Below are positions 36,601 through 51,600 of a stretch of DNA of 64,000 nt, piece by piece. Positions within the stretch are counted from its first letter, which is position 1. Each line of letters opens with the position of its first letter. The stretch comes from Campylorhamphus procurvoides (Eukaryota > Chordata > Aves > Passeriformes > Dendrocolaptidae), in assembly GCA_013396655.1 (NCBI GenBank), contig WBMV01006503.1, forward strand, positions 1,007,896 to 1,071,895. The letters run 5' to 3'. The position numbers and the translations under genes are program-made. The notes under the pieces are model-generated. The model was not told the DNA's origin. It saw only the letters and a program-made list of their open reading frames with translations, and did not search any database.

Positions 36601-39600
36601 CCTCAAAATTTGTGTGCATTTGTGTGTGCCTGCATACAAGGTATGTAGATATACACATATATCCTCCCCACCCCTCATCAATACCTCCTCACACAGTTCG
36701 CTTCTTAATATATAGCTACCATTCCTGAAATCAATCTAGCCTTATGCCCATGAATTCATCCCTTTATTCATGTGTCCTTTATACCAGACCCATTTACCTT
36801 CAAATTACTTTAACATATATCACAGAACACAATATAAAACATCAGATCAAAATTATATTATGCTCCATCATCCCAACTATGATCCCTCTGCCTGTCAATG
36901 AAACTCATACAGTAAAGGATACAGGACCAAATAAAAACAAATAAATGATCCTGGTGTTTAACCCATACAAACTGCACACTGAATTCAGCTGAATTGGACT
37001 GTGCAAGGGTGACAGTTGTAGATGTAGAAAGAACAGATGAGCCCAAGGACTGGTTCATTCAAGTGGTGTGTGTAAAACAAATGTTTTTCTAGAACAGATG
37101 TACAGCCTCTGTTTAGGAGTCAGTCAGTGTTTTGACAGAATCAGACTGAGTCAAACCTTAAAATTTATTTTTTTTGCAAAAATTTAAGTTTTTTAAAAGA
37201 AATAATAAATACTAGACAGGAGGAGAGGGCTAGTCATTTGTCTCCTAGTTCCCAAATTATCTGTGATATTTTGAATCATATTATCAAATTTTTCTTCAGA
37301 TCAGTAGTTATGAGCTATATGCAACTTTTCATATATATATTTTTAGTGGAAATTTCATTTGAACCTTAGATTAAGAGGTTGAGAGAGCCTGTGCCTGGAA
37401 AGTGAAGCTTCAAAATACCAAAATACATCTAATTAAATCACAATGTCTAACTGCATACTATGAGACTGGCACTTCTTATACAAGTTCCTTTAAGCCCAGT
37501 ATATATCAGGTAAGTGGTGCCATTTAATGAAGAACAATCATTCACTGACACATTTATTCATCACACCACTATTTCACTTATTCCTTCTATGAATCTATGA
37601 AAACCCACACACATGTCCTGTAAGGAAGTGGTTGTTTTCCAGCTCTCACTAGGCTAGCAAAACAGGGCGATATACCACGAATTCAGAAGATTTGCTACTT
37701 TATTTCAAGCTTAGTCAGCATCCACACTGACAAGCTATCTTCCTTTCAACTGATCACACAATAAGCTGGTATGTTCTGATTTTGAATTTGTGACTGTTGG
37801 AAGTACCCAAGTCTTGAAGAAGGATTGTGAAAAGACCTGAATCTGAGACTTTTTCACTTCCAAATCATCAGTCTACAGAGCACTCAGATCAAGAGCTGTC
37901 AGCAGTCACAATTACTTAGAGATTACTTGGACCCTGCTGAGCTACCTATTCTACAGATGCCTGAAAGAAGGGTGACATCTTCACAAAATGTCAGTAAATA
38001 CAAAATAAAGGACATAAGATGTCCATAACCATGCAGAGGAGACAAGTGTAATTTACAGTACTGACAAGCAAAAGCTTTCTGTCTGCTGTCTGTAAAACCT
38101 GAAGGTCAAAGATCAGGCTCAACATAAGGGACCCATGCAGCCAGTCTTCTGAAGATTTACTTACCGAAACACAGGAAGGTTGAGGCACTGCTGGCATAGC
38201 TGACTGTCTCTGAATAACCTCCTCCCAACTCCAAAGGACTATTTACAACTGGAGGCAGTTTTCAGTACAGATTGAGAGCAGTTTCAATTTACACTTTTTA
38301 GAACCATGCTGAGATGTGATTCACTGTGCCATTTAGACAACTTTCATCTTCTAAGTTTATCTCATGATTCAGCAAGAAAGTCAGAGTTACCGCCTTCCTT
38401 TTCCTGTTCCATCAAAACACACCTTCCTTGTCAAACCCACCTGGTGTTTGCTCTGGTGTTCCTCCAAGTGTTGGTGCAGACTGCTCATGTCTGGTCAAGC
38501 TCACAGCTTTAAAAAAAACAAGAGCAACTCTGTTTAATGAGGCAGCACTGACATCCTATACTTAGCATATATTCAGTGCTAGCATATTTATGTTCATTTA
38601 CTCACGTGCTGTTGTCAGGCAGTGAGTGTAACTGCTTGGAATATGTCACTTCTGTGCCCTACAGATTTTGTGCACCATGTTCTGTTCTCCATCATTTAAT
38701 TTTACTGGTACAACAGTTATCACACAGGAGTCCAAATGCAGGATTAATAATTGGTCAAGAAGGATTACCTAAGAATCCCAAAATATTCAGGGGTGGAGGG
38801 GGTGTTGGAAAGAAAATTTCTTTGTAACTTAATAGTTCACTAGCATGCAGGTTTGAAAGTTTTATCATCCTTTTATATGGGTGAGAACAACATGAGGTCC
38901 AACTGGAATATAAGGACTAATCTGTATTTCTAAAAATCTCTAAATGAGAATGGCTGACACTTATTTCTGCTTGGAAAGGTATCTGCACAGTGCCCCATAC
39001 AGGCCTATGGTTTTCCAGCACCTACATGCTCCTATAGAAGCCAGCAGGAATGATGTGCTGCATTGACATTGTTTTCTTAACAGAAGAATTCTAAATACAT
39101 CCAAAAATTCATTTGAGACATAAAAAGTTGATTTTAGATGTCTAGCATATACTGGAAGCACTTATTAAAAATTACAAATAATAAATAAATTAGTTACAGA
39201 CTAATTTTTTTGTAAACACTATCTTTTTAAGACAAAACTGTTGTGCATTGCCACAAATAAAGATATATACAAACTAGTCTTGGAGCATTCTGTTCTGTCC
39301 TTTAAAACAAACACAGCATAGACATAGTGTCTGTCTATGTTCCTTGCCAAACTCACTAACTTATCGTTATCTGAACAATGCCCAAAACAGTAACGTAAAT
39401 TTGCTATCCAGTTGGATAAATACTGGCAGCTCCAATGTGTACCCATAAATAGGATACGATCCCAAGGGAGAAGACAGAGGTGTGTCACACAAACATAAAT
39501 GGATACTCAACGAATTTTGGTGGTTAAGGTTTCTGGAAGGGAAAGTGCTCTCTTTGACTCCGCTGGTCCCTTCACACTGTCCCTCAGGGAACGCACACTC

Positions 39601-42600
39601 TTCTGACGGTTACGTGCGAAACGAGCCCTCTTGATCTTCCACATTGCTGCATCACTGAGGTTGGCGACATTTGTCCGGACAGCAGTGATAGCTTTGCAAA
39701 TGCAATTGACCAAGTTAGGATTCATTCCACAGCATGGGGACGCCCTAAGGCTGCCAAGTGCCAAATGCAACTGGGCCCCAGGTCCCACTCAAGTCACAAA
39801 AGCTCCATATGGGCTCAAGGGGTCCATCTGCAAGGTACTCATTTGCATGCTCTTGTTCTGAAATCCCTGACATCCCCAATCGTTTAACTATGTTAAAAAA
39901 TTATGCTGTTACTTCTTTCTTCAGAGATTGGACAAAAACAGATTCTTGAAAACAAAACCTAAATTTTAGGCTAAGGGAATATGAAATGTCCTCTATCTTA
40001 AATGGCAAAAATATCATTAGTATGGATCACATCTAGTGCACTCATACCCAAATTTGGCCTCTAGTTTTGCTTCACTGAGCTCCTGTCCTGCCTACACCTA
40101 CCATCCTGGATTTGAACAGTGATGCAAAAAACCTGTGAGTGTTGATTATGCAATTACAGTGGTGTTACCAGCAGTACCACTGCATGTCTGAGTGGGGTCA
40201 CCAATACTTTTCCATACTCATGTCTATAGTGCACTGAAACCATTTGAGTTTAATCATCTGAGTGACTGAAACTGGTGAGCCCATCCTTTGCACCACTTGG
40301 GTCTTTGAAATGGCAAGGGGAAAGACTAAAAAGAAAACCAAAAATTATCTTTTGCATATTTTACATCACTCCCAAATATTCATATGTAAAGATATGATCC
40401 TGCATTTGCAGCCAGACACATTAGAAAATAGTCAAGATTCCCTCTTCAGGCCACAGCAGCAGTTCCCAGCACTGGGTCGAGCTACTCAGATACAGAGAAA
40501 ATACATTTGCAGTTCCTGTGCAGCAGCACCTGGGATTTTTTAGGCACTGGGCTCCGTGTGTGTGTAGGAGGAGGCATTGGGCTGCTGAGGGAGCACATGC
40601 TGTTCAAACAGGTGTTCCCACCTTTTCCAAGAAAATCAGATGGAAAGAGATCTTCATGGGCCCCCATTTGGGTTAGGAATTTCTCAATTACTCAGCATGC
40701 TAAATAATCATGCATGAATTACTTTTTAGTCCCTTCCTAGTGAATGGAAGGAGACATGGTACCTCATCAAGAAACATTTACATACATTTCTCACTGCAAG
40801 AATAATTAATTGAACACTGGTTCTAGAGTCCATATGCGTCTTGTGTTGTGCCACATACACTGGGGTTTTTTTGAGGATTATACAGCTCCTAGGGCTGACT
40901 TTAGACAGACCACTACAGAACAGGGTGGGGCCTGATCTAGGACTTTGAGAATAGCAAACTTGATAGCGTAAGAACAGCTACAACAGAACAGGTGTGTTAA
41001 TGCAGGTGGCAGCTGCAATCACATCCTAGTGAAAGCAAAACATGATGCCCAAAGGTGCAACAGAATATAGCTTAATCCATATATGAGCAGCCAAAAAATG
41101 CTCGTTTTGATTTATTCTCTTTTGGTCTGAGAGATTACTTAATTTCAGAGAACTTATACATGGGATACCTACAATTCTTTCACACCCTTGCAGGCAGATG
41201 AAATTCCAGAAGCTGATAAAAGGAGACCAGATTGGTTTGGATTCTGCTTACTTGTTGGGAAAGGGAATTCTTTGTTGCAGTCCAGATGAAGCTGTGCTTC
41301 CAGAGACAGGGTCTCAAAGCGATTCACAAAGAACTCCCAGCTCAAAGCTGGAATATCCGCTTTTAGAAAATGAAGTAGCAAAAGCTTACTAAGAATTGTG
41401 GGCCTGTCCTTGACAACTGTGTCAAACTGGAAATCGAGGCAGAGGCAGAGACCCTAAAGAAGGGAACAAAAACCAACAACAACAACAAAAAAACCCACAA
41501 AAAACAAACAAAACACAAAAACCAACAAACAAAAAAACAAAACAAAAATAAACACACAGAATTGAGATAAAAAATCTTTTCAGCATTTTTTAAAGCAAAA
41601 GGAGGTAAAAGATCACAATTTCTCCTGTCAATTAGTAAAGGATAAAGGTTTAACTCCTTTTTTCTACCAGGTCCTTTAAGTCAAAATTAATGCTACTAAT
41701 ATCAGTGGGAAAGTAACGTAACTAAGGGGGAAAATGAATTTCATATTTAGAATGTAGAATTTCCTTGGATTCTGAGGAATACAAAGATGCTGGCAAAGTT
41801 CTGCCCTACTGCATATTGGGTACACAATATCAAAGTACTTTGCTCACACATCCCTGTCCAAGAAAAACTTTACATTTAGGTAATAGAATCAAGCCCTTCA
41901 TTACAAAAAGAATGAGTCACCAAGCCCAAAGAGAGGAAGAAAAATTACACGGTGAAGTGTATCAGAGACACTTTGCCTCAGAATTCTTCTGTATGTTATT
42001 TGCACTAGAATTTTGGCTGTTGCATCAAGACTTATGAGAAGAAAGCCTCTACATTAAATAAGGAAGTGCAATATACTGGCAACAGTCTTACTGAACTCAA
42101 GTTCTCTGGAAATTATTTTGGAATGGTACCAAATGAAATGAACCAGCAAATATTAACAGTTTTTTATAGGCAGTAATACTGAGTTTTTTAAAATATGTAT
42201 TCATTCAATTCTCAAGAGAACGAGAACTGAATTGTGTTCTATGAGATTTATTTATCTTGCTTATCTCTCATATCTGTTTATTTTTAATCATGTGAATTCT
42301 GAATGGTAGGCTCTCTCACATACTTAAAATTACATGCTTAGGTAAATCTTGTGAAGATCAAGAACATGTTTGGTTTTGCTCAAACATATTTTCTCACTGT
42401 GAGCTCAGTAGAGTGTCGTAAGACCTACAATTTTATTTTTTAATTGGAAAATATCAAATTATTTTAAAATCACCAAAACATTTACAATTTTCTACAACAG
42501 CAGTTCAAATGCAATAGTAACCCCCTGCAGTCATCAAAGTATTTACAGTTGGACTCAATGATCCTGAAAGGTCTTTTCCAGTGTAAATGATTCCATGATT

Positions 42601-45600
42601 CTAAATTGCAGGTAGGGCAGTACCATTTCCCTTGGCTATTTTGTGCCTGTGTCAGACCTATAACTCTTGCCTAAAGTTAGCAATGACTGTGATGCTGTAT
42701 ATCTGAATGTCAGGCGAAAACCCAGTTTCCTGTTTGAATGTATTTTTCCCATGTAACACACCCACCTGTAAAGCTGGTCTCTTTATGGTGTCAAGTAAGA
42801 GCCCAGCTCTTGTAGCTACTGCTGGGTTGACATCTTCCACAGCAGTCAGGAAACAGCAGAATGCATGAGCCAAGGAGTACTTCAGTAGGTGGTTTTTTGT
42901 CACAGAGTGAATATCCAAAAATCTGCACAACACAGCCACTTTCTCCACTGTAGCAGTCATGTACCCCAACAAAGAAAAGAGGCATATTCATTTAGACAAT
43001 GGCTTTTTTATGTGCTGATTAATATACCTTTCTAGAAACATGCACAGCTGAGAAAGTAACAACAAAAATAGCTTGCAAGAGCTGTCATTTTGATTTTTAT
43101 TACCCAAAACGTCTTATGTTCTCCTCTATTTTACTGTACTGTTTTGCCATAGTTTTGCATCAGACTATCTCCAAAACTCTCCAAAGCAGCAAAAAGATCA
43201 TAATCTATTAGAGGTCACCTCAATTATAGCAGAGAAAGTTCTACCTCTTCAGAGAAGCAACAAAGAGAAAATACAGTATATTTCTCAGGCCTACCTGCTT
43301 CAAACCTCATTTTCCAATCTTTGCTGTTGAAATTGCTGTTTATGATTGTCCAGAAAATGTCAGCTCCATGGGGAAGTGAAAGTGCATGAAGTAGAAGTGG
43401 GACTGCCAGGGAAGAAAGCTGAGAGAACTCGGACTTCACAACTCCCCATAAGCTGGAAAGTCAAAAAAGAGCAAACCTGCTTATAAAAACACACCCTTGA
43501 TATCTTTTCTTCTAAATGTAATGCACTTTTCATGAAAATCTTTATGAGCCATCCTGGGCATTTATGTGAATACCACAGATTGATTTGTAGGAATACAGAG
43601 CTACTTGCAAATCTTCAACTACAGCAGCTACTCTTGAAAGCCCAGGTTCAAATATTCCTTACTTTGAAACATTTCAGATTTTAAAAGTCTGCCTACTTAA
43701 AGGCAACTGCTGTGGAACATAATCTGTGCTATGAATTAGGAGTTTCAGCATGACCAGCTTCAGCACATAAACCACATGAACTGGCCTGGCACCACGAATA
43801 ACTCAGATGTGAGTGTTCACAATTTGCTGGTATTTAGATTCAGGATAGATTTTCTAGTCTGCTAAAACCTTACAGCCTTGGGAGAAGCTCAATGAAATTG
43901 ATACAGAGCAGCTGTAAGTGCTGATGAACACGCTATTTTAGAAGTTCACATGCTGATGTTTATTCAGCTAGTTTTCTACAAATGTCCCTTTCTCCAAAGA
44001 GAATCTTAAAATGCACAAATTTCAATCCATTTTGCTCTGGTTCTAAATGAAAAAACTTCCTTTCCCTCATAAAAATTAGATGCAATACTGTTCTTTCAGC
44101 TTTAATTCTAAGGTCCTACAAGCTGTGTACCTGTCTCTACATCATATTTTATTTTGTAGAGTCAGTGAAGATACCTCAGTCTCAGATAATACTATTATTG
44201 AATATGAAAAACGGACTCATTGCAAAACAAGCGGTGCATGACAGAGTAGCCATTATGGACAACGCAGGGTCTCTTGGTTTCATTTACAATGTCTTCATTA
44301 GCCTGTGCAATCAGCTCTTACATAGGTTTCTTAAGCCTTTGACACTTCCCACCACCCTTGTTAATTTTCCATACTAAAGCTTTACATTCTTTGACGGTGA
44401 CAAAAAAATGTATAGCTGGAGAACCAACAAAGTATGAAGACAAAATGTGCAATAAAAACCTACCTTGAAATCAGCATGTGATCTTGAATATAGGCAAGAA
44501 ATTGTGGATGGTCCTTTCTTGCTATATACAGGCATTCCCCATGAAGACACAGGATCTTCAGGCAATTCAGCATGTTAAAAAGAATGTCTGGTTCTTCAAA
44601 TCTTGACATTTCCTGTGTAAGCAGATGTACTACTCTCAACACAATGATACCACTTCAACAACAATCCAAACTAAACAAACAAATAATCAGTGTTACCTGC
44701 AATATAGTGTATATGAGCTTCAAGGTAACTGGAAGTTGCTGATAACAAAACTTTCTTTCTGTGTCATTCTTTATCGCTGTTAAAGATGTAAGTTAAAGAC
44801 AGTGTTAAAATTCCTTTATCTGTGGATTCAAAATTAAACTAAAGAATGTTAAGGTGATGAGAGATAAATTCATTTTAGCCACGGAACTTACTGTCAGTAA
44901 AGTTAGGACAGCATGGAATTTGGCATGCAATGTTTTTGCTACTTTATGTTCAAAATGACAAAACTTCTTTAAACATTTTTTGAGAGACAGTCACACTTGC
45001 TATCAGCCTAATTACAGCCTTCTTATTTAATATGTTGAAAAAATTAAATCCATTATAAAAAAAGTGACTGTGCACTGTTGAACTTGAAAGACTGCTTCAA
45101 GAACCTGGCATTCTATATGAGTAAAGCATTTCTTTTAAAGCCTTACTGAAATACTCAACCTTCTCATCCTCTACCTACCAGCATTTTCTGTGGTCTCTGT
45201 GTGATTTCCTGGGTTTTCTCCATGTTTTGGTGCTGATTTGTCTTCCTCTTCTCCTTCAGTTCCTATAATAAACTCAGGTCTAGTATACAGAAGACTATCC
45301 TCGAGGTTATCTGTGGGCTCCTTTAAGAATATAATAAGTTAAATTAATTTCTTGATGTTATCTGTATCCTGCTGTTTAAGCTACATTTGGTGTGATAAAC
45401 TGAGTTCAAATGAGGCATTGTTCAGTTCCATGTACACTTGTGCATTCAAATCACCTGTATATCTAATGTTTTGATTCAGCAAATGCATATCAACAAAAAC
45501 ATTATGATTCAGACATGGATTTAACAGAAACTGTATATCCACATTGGAGCTGACATGGACCCAATCACAGAGCCAATGTTTCACCAAGTCTGATGTTCTT

Positions 45601-48600
45601 GCCTAAAAGGAGTAACAGACAGGAGCAGGACATCTCCTTCACTACTGCGGAGTTACAGGCTTAGGGGCAGGATCTACCTCAACCACTTTTTCAATGAAAA
45701 AAGGACTAGGCTGGAGCTGCTTCTGCCGGTGGCCAGGAGCTCAGGATTCAAGGTTGCTGTTGCAACATTTATGTCATTAACTGCAGGGTGGATCCTAGAA
45801 GTGGTACCATGCCCCAGCACACAAGACTACACTACTTGATAATTTTGAGATAAGAATCTTTACTGACCAGGCACGAGATGATTTTTCTAGCTCAAGTTAC
45901 TGAATACGACATGTACAACACCTACCTACTAGCATACACATCCAAATGAAATTCTGAAACTTTTACACATAAAAAGGCATCACTGTGCCCTCCACTGAAA
46001 GAAAGAAATACTAATAAACATCTGCTACTAACGTGCCACAGCAAATGAGCACTCAGAATAAACAAAATGATGCTCTATTCTCAACTAGCAGTTGGAACAG
46101 TTATGCATAATAGACACACAACTTAAAATAAATTCATCAAACCTCCACCACAGGAAATGCTCTAGTTCTTCTGCAAAGCTACAGGGGACTTTAATTATGA
46201 CTAGCTATTGGAAAGTATATATCTGTGTCTGATAAAGCTGGATACTCAACCTGAAGTACATTCAGTTTTTCAACAGTGCTCAGCATTTTCAATGGTCAAG
46301 CACCAACTAGGGGCTTGCTCACCTGACAACTGATTCACTCAAAATCATTAATCATTTCAAACTATCTACTCTTTGCCTTTAAAAGAACATAAAAATCACT
46401 AAGTATTAACTAATTATTTCACATTTTATTTGAGACACAAAATCATAGGCGTGACCTTCCAAAGTGAAACAGCACGTCAGTGTTCACAGGGGTAGAGTTC
46501 ACAGTGGATGAATATTTTCATCTTCCCTGGGTTCTCTGAATCAATTCAAACTTAAATTTTACAGTTCGATGGCATTTTGCTTTAACCTCCCAAATCCTCC
46601 ATGTCAAAGATGAGTGCAGCTGCAGCTTTGCTCCCTCAAGCACAATGGAACAAGAACAATGAAGAAGAGGCGTTTTAGCACACCAATACTATAGACTCCT
46701 TTGCCTCTCTACTTACCACAAGCCTGATTTCTTCCTTTGGAGCAAGCTGTTCCAACAGCTCAAAGCCTAGCTGGTAACACAGAATGCTGGACTGGCACAG
46801 ACCACATTCAACAGCTTTTTCATCTTTCTGACAGGTGTGAGAACCACCCCAGGGGGCCTGGAACACATTGTTTATAATGGATATTATATCTTTTGAAATG
46901 CTGTTCTCTAAGCCCAAAGTGACACCATCATCCTGGAGTTCCATCTGAAAGAACAGAAAAAGAGTATGGATTTATTATTTATCTAAAAGCCAGAGCACTA
47001 GCTGCTTGTCTCTTCCTACATTGCTACCAGTTCTGTATTACAATACTGGGAAGGGTTTGAGATAAACTGTAACAATTTTAAATTGTCACTGGTGTTGAGG
47101 CCCAAGCTTGAACAGCTAGAGTAAACAGACAATTTCAAGAACAGGATCCATTAATTTTACCTGGAGAGAGTTACTCAAAACACTTGGATTCACAATGTAC
47201 AAATTTAGCTGTACAAAAATTACGTATCTAATCTGAGCCTATCAACAAGTCTCTGTTTCTAATCTGTAGAAATCTTCAAGGAGGAGTTCCTTTCACTATT
47301 ATGAGGTTAATATCTAACCTGGATGTGGAGGTATCTAACTTCTCTTCATTGAACATGAACCTATAACCCCTATAGCAGCAAAAGCAGATGACAGCTGTGG
47401 ATTTAAATACTTCATGCCAGTCCCTTAATAGAAAGGGGATCAATACAGGATCAAAAGAGAGCCAAAAGTGACTCCAGAACTTCAGTGTCCCTTCCATGTG
47501 GGTGTTTTTCTTCTGCAAGTACCTGCTTCAAGATGAGATCAAACATCAGAATGAAGCAATTCAGATTCATTTCTTCATCTTCACAGTCGAAATCAATTGT
47601 TTTTCCACTAGGGTGTCCAAAGTTCTTGAAAGGGCTGTGAAAAGGACTACGTATTGGACTCCTAAATGGGCTCTGGAAGGGGCTTGGGTAAGGACTCAAC
47701 ATGTTGCTCTGAACTCTGCGCCCAGGGTCAGAAGCAACACTTACCTGAAAACACAAAAAAACCCAACAAAACAACATGTCCAAACAACTGTTAGAAATTG
47801 AAACAATCCCATTCTATACAAAAACGCAAAAAATAACAGGAACTCTCACAGCCTTACTATCCCCTTCTGTAGCTTTTTTGCAAAATATACACATCCTATT
47901 GCTAATTAACACTGCTAAATGATAAAATATTATAGAAGTACAGGAACCATATTCTGCAAAGATGTATATATTTTCTTAAGCTCAGTGGTTGACATACACT
48001 GTATTATACCTACTGAGGAGGAATTTCAACATCATAAACCCAAGAGAAAATTGGTGCAGACAGTAAAGCAGCCATCAGATTACAATGATCTGCTCCATGA
48101 TCTATGGACACTGACTTTAACAGCAGAAGGCTAATAAAGGAGGCCACCTCATGAGAATGATGTTAACTAAGGTTGTATCAAGGATATAGGTAGCTGGAAA
48201 TGAACTAAATGCAATGGTAATGAGCTGTGTACATCTGCACTGATTTATGCCCACACCACAACAGGCCATCTAAAACACTGAGAAGCTCTAGGTGTTGCAG
48301 GGAGGTACACAATTAGACAACACATAAGGTCTGTTTTCAGGCCAGGTGTGGTCTCAAAGCCCAGACAGTAAGTTTGTCTGTTTTTCTGCTTAGTTTAGAA
48401 GGGATCCTGGTTTAGGTGCAGAAGTGCGCTCTGCAGAGCTACATCACAAGACAGGCAGACCACATGTAAGGAATCATCAACGGCCTAGATACTGTTCCTT
48501 AAACCAAAAGAATCTGATCTTCCAAACAACCTCCTTCCTGATGTCCTTGAAGCACTTCACCCAAACTACTGGGTAGTTAGTCACATCAGACAAAGTACAT

Positions 48601-51600
48601 GTAGTGCCTACAGATTTGCACGTTTTCTTCGAGACCAAAAGTCTTTGACAGACAACAGATCAAACTTTGCATCTCTTGGGTGCAGAAAAAAAATTCAAGG
48701 GAACAAAAATAAATTCTGTTCTGTCGCCCTTCCAAAACATACCTGGGCCCACCAAATTCATACCAGAGTACAAAAGGTTATTCTGAGGGACCAACTTGTT
48801 GTTGACAATTACTAATAGAAGATGCAAAGAACAAAATGGCTGGAAAAGATACCAAGTTTCTACTTGTATTATATTTGCACTGAGCATGTGATAGAGCACT
48901 ATTAAGTCATGTCAATTTTCCTGCATTTTCAAAATTTATAGTGTTTCCAATCAAATGCTGCTATATTGACAGATGGCTTTTTAACTCTTCACATGCATTC
49001 TACTAGGAAGACTGTTCTAAGCAAAAAAAATAAGCAGGATAAATAACAGTTACCCTGCGAGCTGCAAGATTTCCCGCCAGTTCACTGACTCTCGATTTTC
49101 TTTGATTTGCTAATTCTTTTACAGAATTAACTCCATCAGAAAACATGCTGATTAGTAACTGAAGAGGTACAACAATGTCAAGTTCAGACAACACCTGAGG
49201 AAAGACAATAAATACGAAAGCGTGAGTTTCAAGTTTAATCACAAACACCAGCTACATTAGAAGCACCTTTATAAAATGATCATCAGTTCAGCAAATTCTG
49301 CGCATTTAATTTTGGGATTCAATAAAGTGAGGTGCAAGCTTAGATTTCTGTTAGACTCAAGGCAAAAGAAAACTGGCAAAAAAATCAGGTGTTTTGAAAA
49401 CACTTGTTAGCATCCACTTGGTGCACGTTGAGATCAGTGTTATGCACAAAAACACAGAGAGATGTGAGGTTATTCCACAAAAAGTATTTCTGTAAAGCAG
49501 AAGAATTACCAATATTTGAATAACTATTTATTTATTATTACTTAAAACTGAATTTCTGTATTTATTCTAAGAATTAGTCTAAATGGTAGTCTACAAGTGT
49601 CACCATAGTGATGGGAGAGTTATTTGCAGATCATTGAGAGAATATTCACAATCTATTTTGTCACCAACACTCACACAAATATGAGCTTATTTGCACATTA
49701 AGTGTTACTAAGTCAAGAGAAATCTAAAAAAATAATGTGTTAATTGAAAACTATGTATATCTGAAAATTGCTACAGTCATGAGATAAACTGGCCTTTGAA
49801 GAGGTTTAATTAAGATAACCCTCAGCAAAAAAGAAGTGATAATGAAAAGTACAGATATTAATCCAAGGTGCTGTGGAAAATTTTATACCCTCTTTGAATT
49901 CACTGACCTCAGCTGACATGATTATCCCTGAAGTTTTTGAATATGAACGTTGTGTGAAGGCCAGCTTTGTGGGCAAATACAGCACACAATGGCCAGAGCA
50001 GCAGAAAGCTTGATTCGGTTCTTCATATGCCGGAGCAACTACAGCTGTATCTGGAGTCTAGAATGATTGGAATCTAGGGTACAAATTCTGTGGAGACTAA
50101 AAACTAGTGCTGCCAAAAAGTCAACCTGCTGAATGGCCCTAAAGACACAAATGACATTCAAAGGTAAAAGAAATTCCTAGCCTTTCATTTTGTTACAGAA
50201 TCACAAAATCATTTAAGTTGGAAGAGACCTCTGAAATCAACAAGTTCAACCACTGACTGATTCCCTCCTTACCAACTTGATTGCCACCATGTCAACTAGA
50301 TTCCTAGCTCATGATGGGTTAGTAACATAAAGCTTCTCAGCGTCCCTCTACCAACCATCCTTACACAGGATCCAAACAAAGGGCAGAAGGATTATATGAA
50401 CTTTGGAAAAGTTCTTTTTACTATCCTTTTTCTTTCTTTTTCAAAATTTAAAGCTCTTCAAAGCTCTTCCAGCATGACTTGTCAAGAGAGGACACTTACA
50501 TGCAGCCAGAGCAATGCTTGCTCTTGCACAGAGGATGGATATCCTGTGAATCGACAGCTAATAAAGCCAAACATCTCCTCCATGGAGAAAGGGAGAGGAC
50601 AAAGTTCAGTGTCAAACATTTTGCTGAGAAGTAGAACAAAAATATAGCACTGAGTTACCATGGCATACACTGTGTGAGAAAGAACAGAAAACTGGTAGAA
50701 AGCTAATATTACTTGCATGTTCACCCTTCACAGGGTTGTCAGGTTGCTGATACCACCTGTCCTGACTGCAGAAGGTCATCTCTGAATTTGGTAATGCACC
50801 TTAAGAATTTACATCACATCTCATTTGTTCAGTTGCATTTGACAGCAATATCTTTTCCAATATCCAATGTAAAAATTGGAGAATTTCTCATCTCACCAGT
50901 AGTCCACTATTCCATGCTTGCACTAAAAAAAGTTTACAGCAATATCTAGATATGTGAACTTCCAGTCAGTTTCAGAGCCTTTTCATCAATTAAAAGGCAA
51001 TGAGAAGTTTTACTGTCAAAGGCATACACCAGACACAAAATTATGACTCAGCCACCATTCTTATTCTGGTGTTTTCTTAGCTTTACAGGGGAAGATATTA
51101 GCTAAATAAATACATCAGTGACAGCTCTACTAATCTCCATTATTTCTCATCAACTGGACAGGAGGAGAAAGATTTTCCTTCCAACATACTGCAGGAACCC
51201 ACTGAAAGTATGACTTGGTCACAACAAAGAAGCATCCACGTACTTGGCTCTTGATATAGATTTGAGGATATCAGGAGTAATAAAAGAAGACTTCCCCAAA
51301 GCTTAAGTGCTTTAGTCTAAATGTAAGTTATAAGAACAAATCTGAAGCATTCACTCATTAATGTCTATTGCACACCTAAGCATTTTTATGCTATCCTACC
51401 ATCCTACCATGCTAAAGCCCTCAACAATCAACATATACAACAACAGAATGACTCCAACATATGCCTACATACCTCAGCACTTCCCGGAACTCTTTCAGTT
51501 GATTGTCAGGCACTTCTGTCCTTATGGCTTCCAACCATTCTGGCATGATACATTCCCACACCGACTGGTTTATAACATTGTATGGAATCAAGCAAAGGAT

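Larger units (their letters stand above)
41454..42765 (-). other. UNC79: UNC79 intron E19-E20, 1.3 kb
   Basis: Bounded at its 3' end by the T/G-rich tract (41462-41555) and containing the CR1 fragment at 42548-42603. Confidence 0.75.
43453..46716 (-). other. UNC79: UNC79 introns between E14 and E18
   Basis: Four introns of about 1.0 kb, 84 nt, 0.4 kb and 1.4 kb around E17, E16 and E15. No repeat or extra exon recognised in them. Confidence 0.6.
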
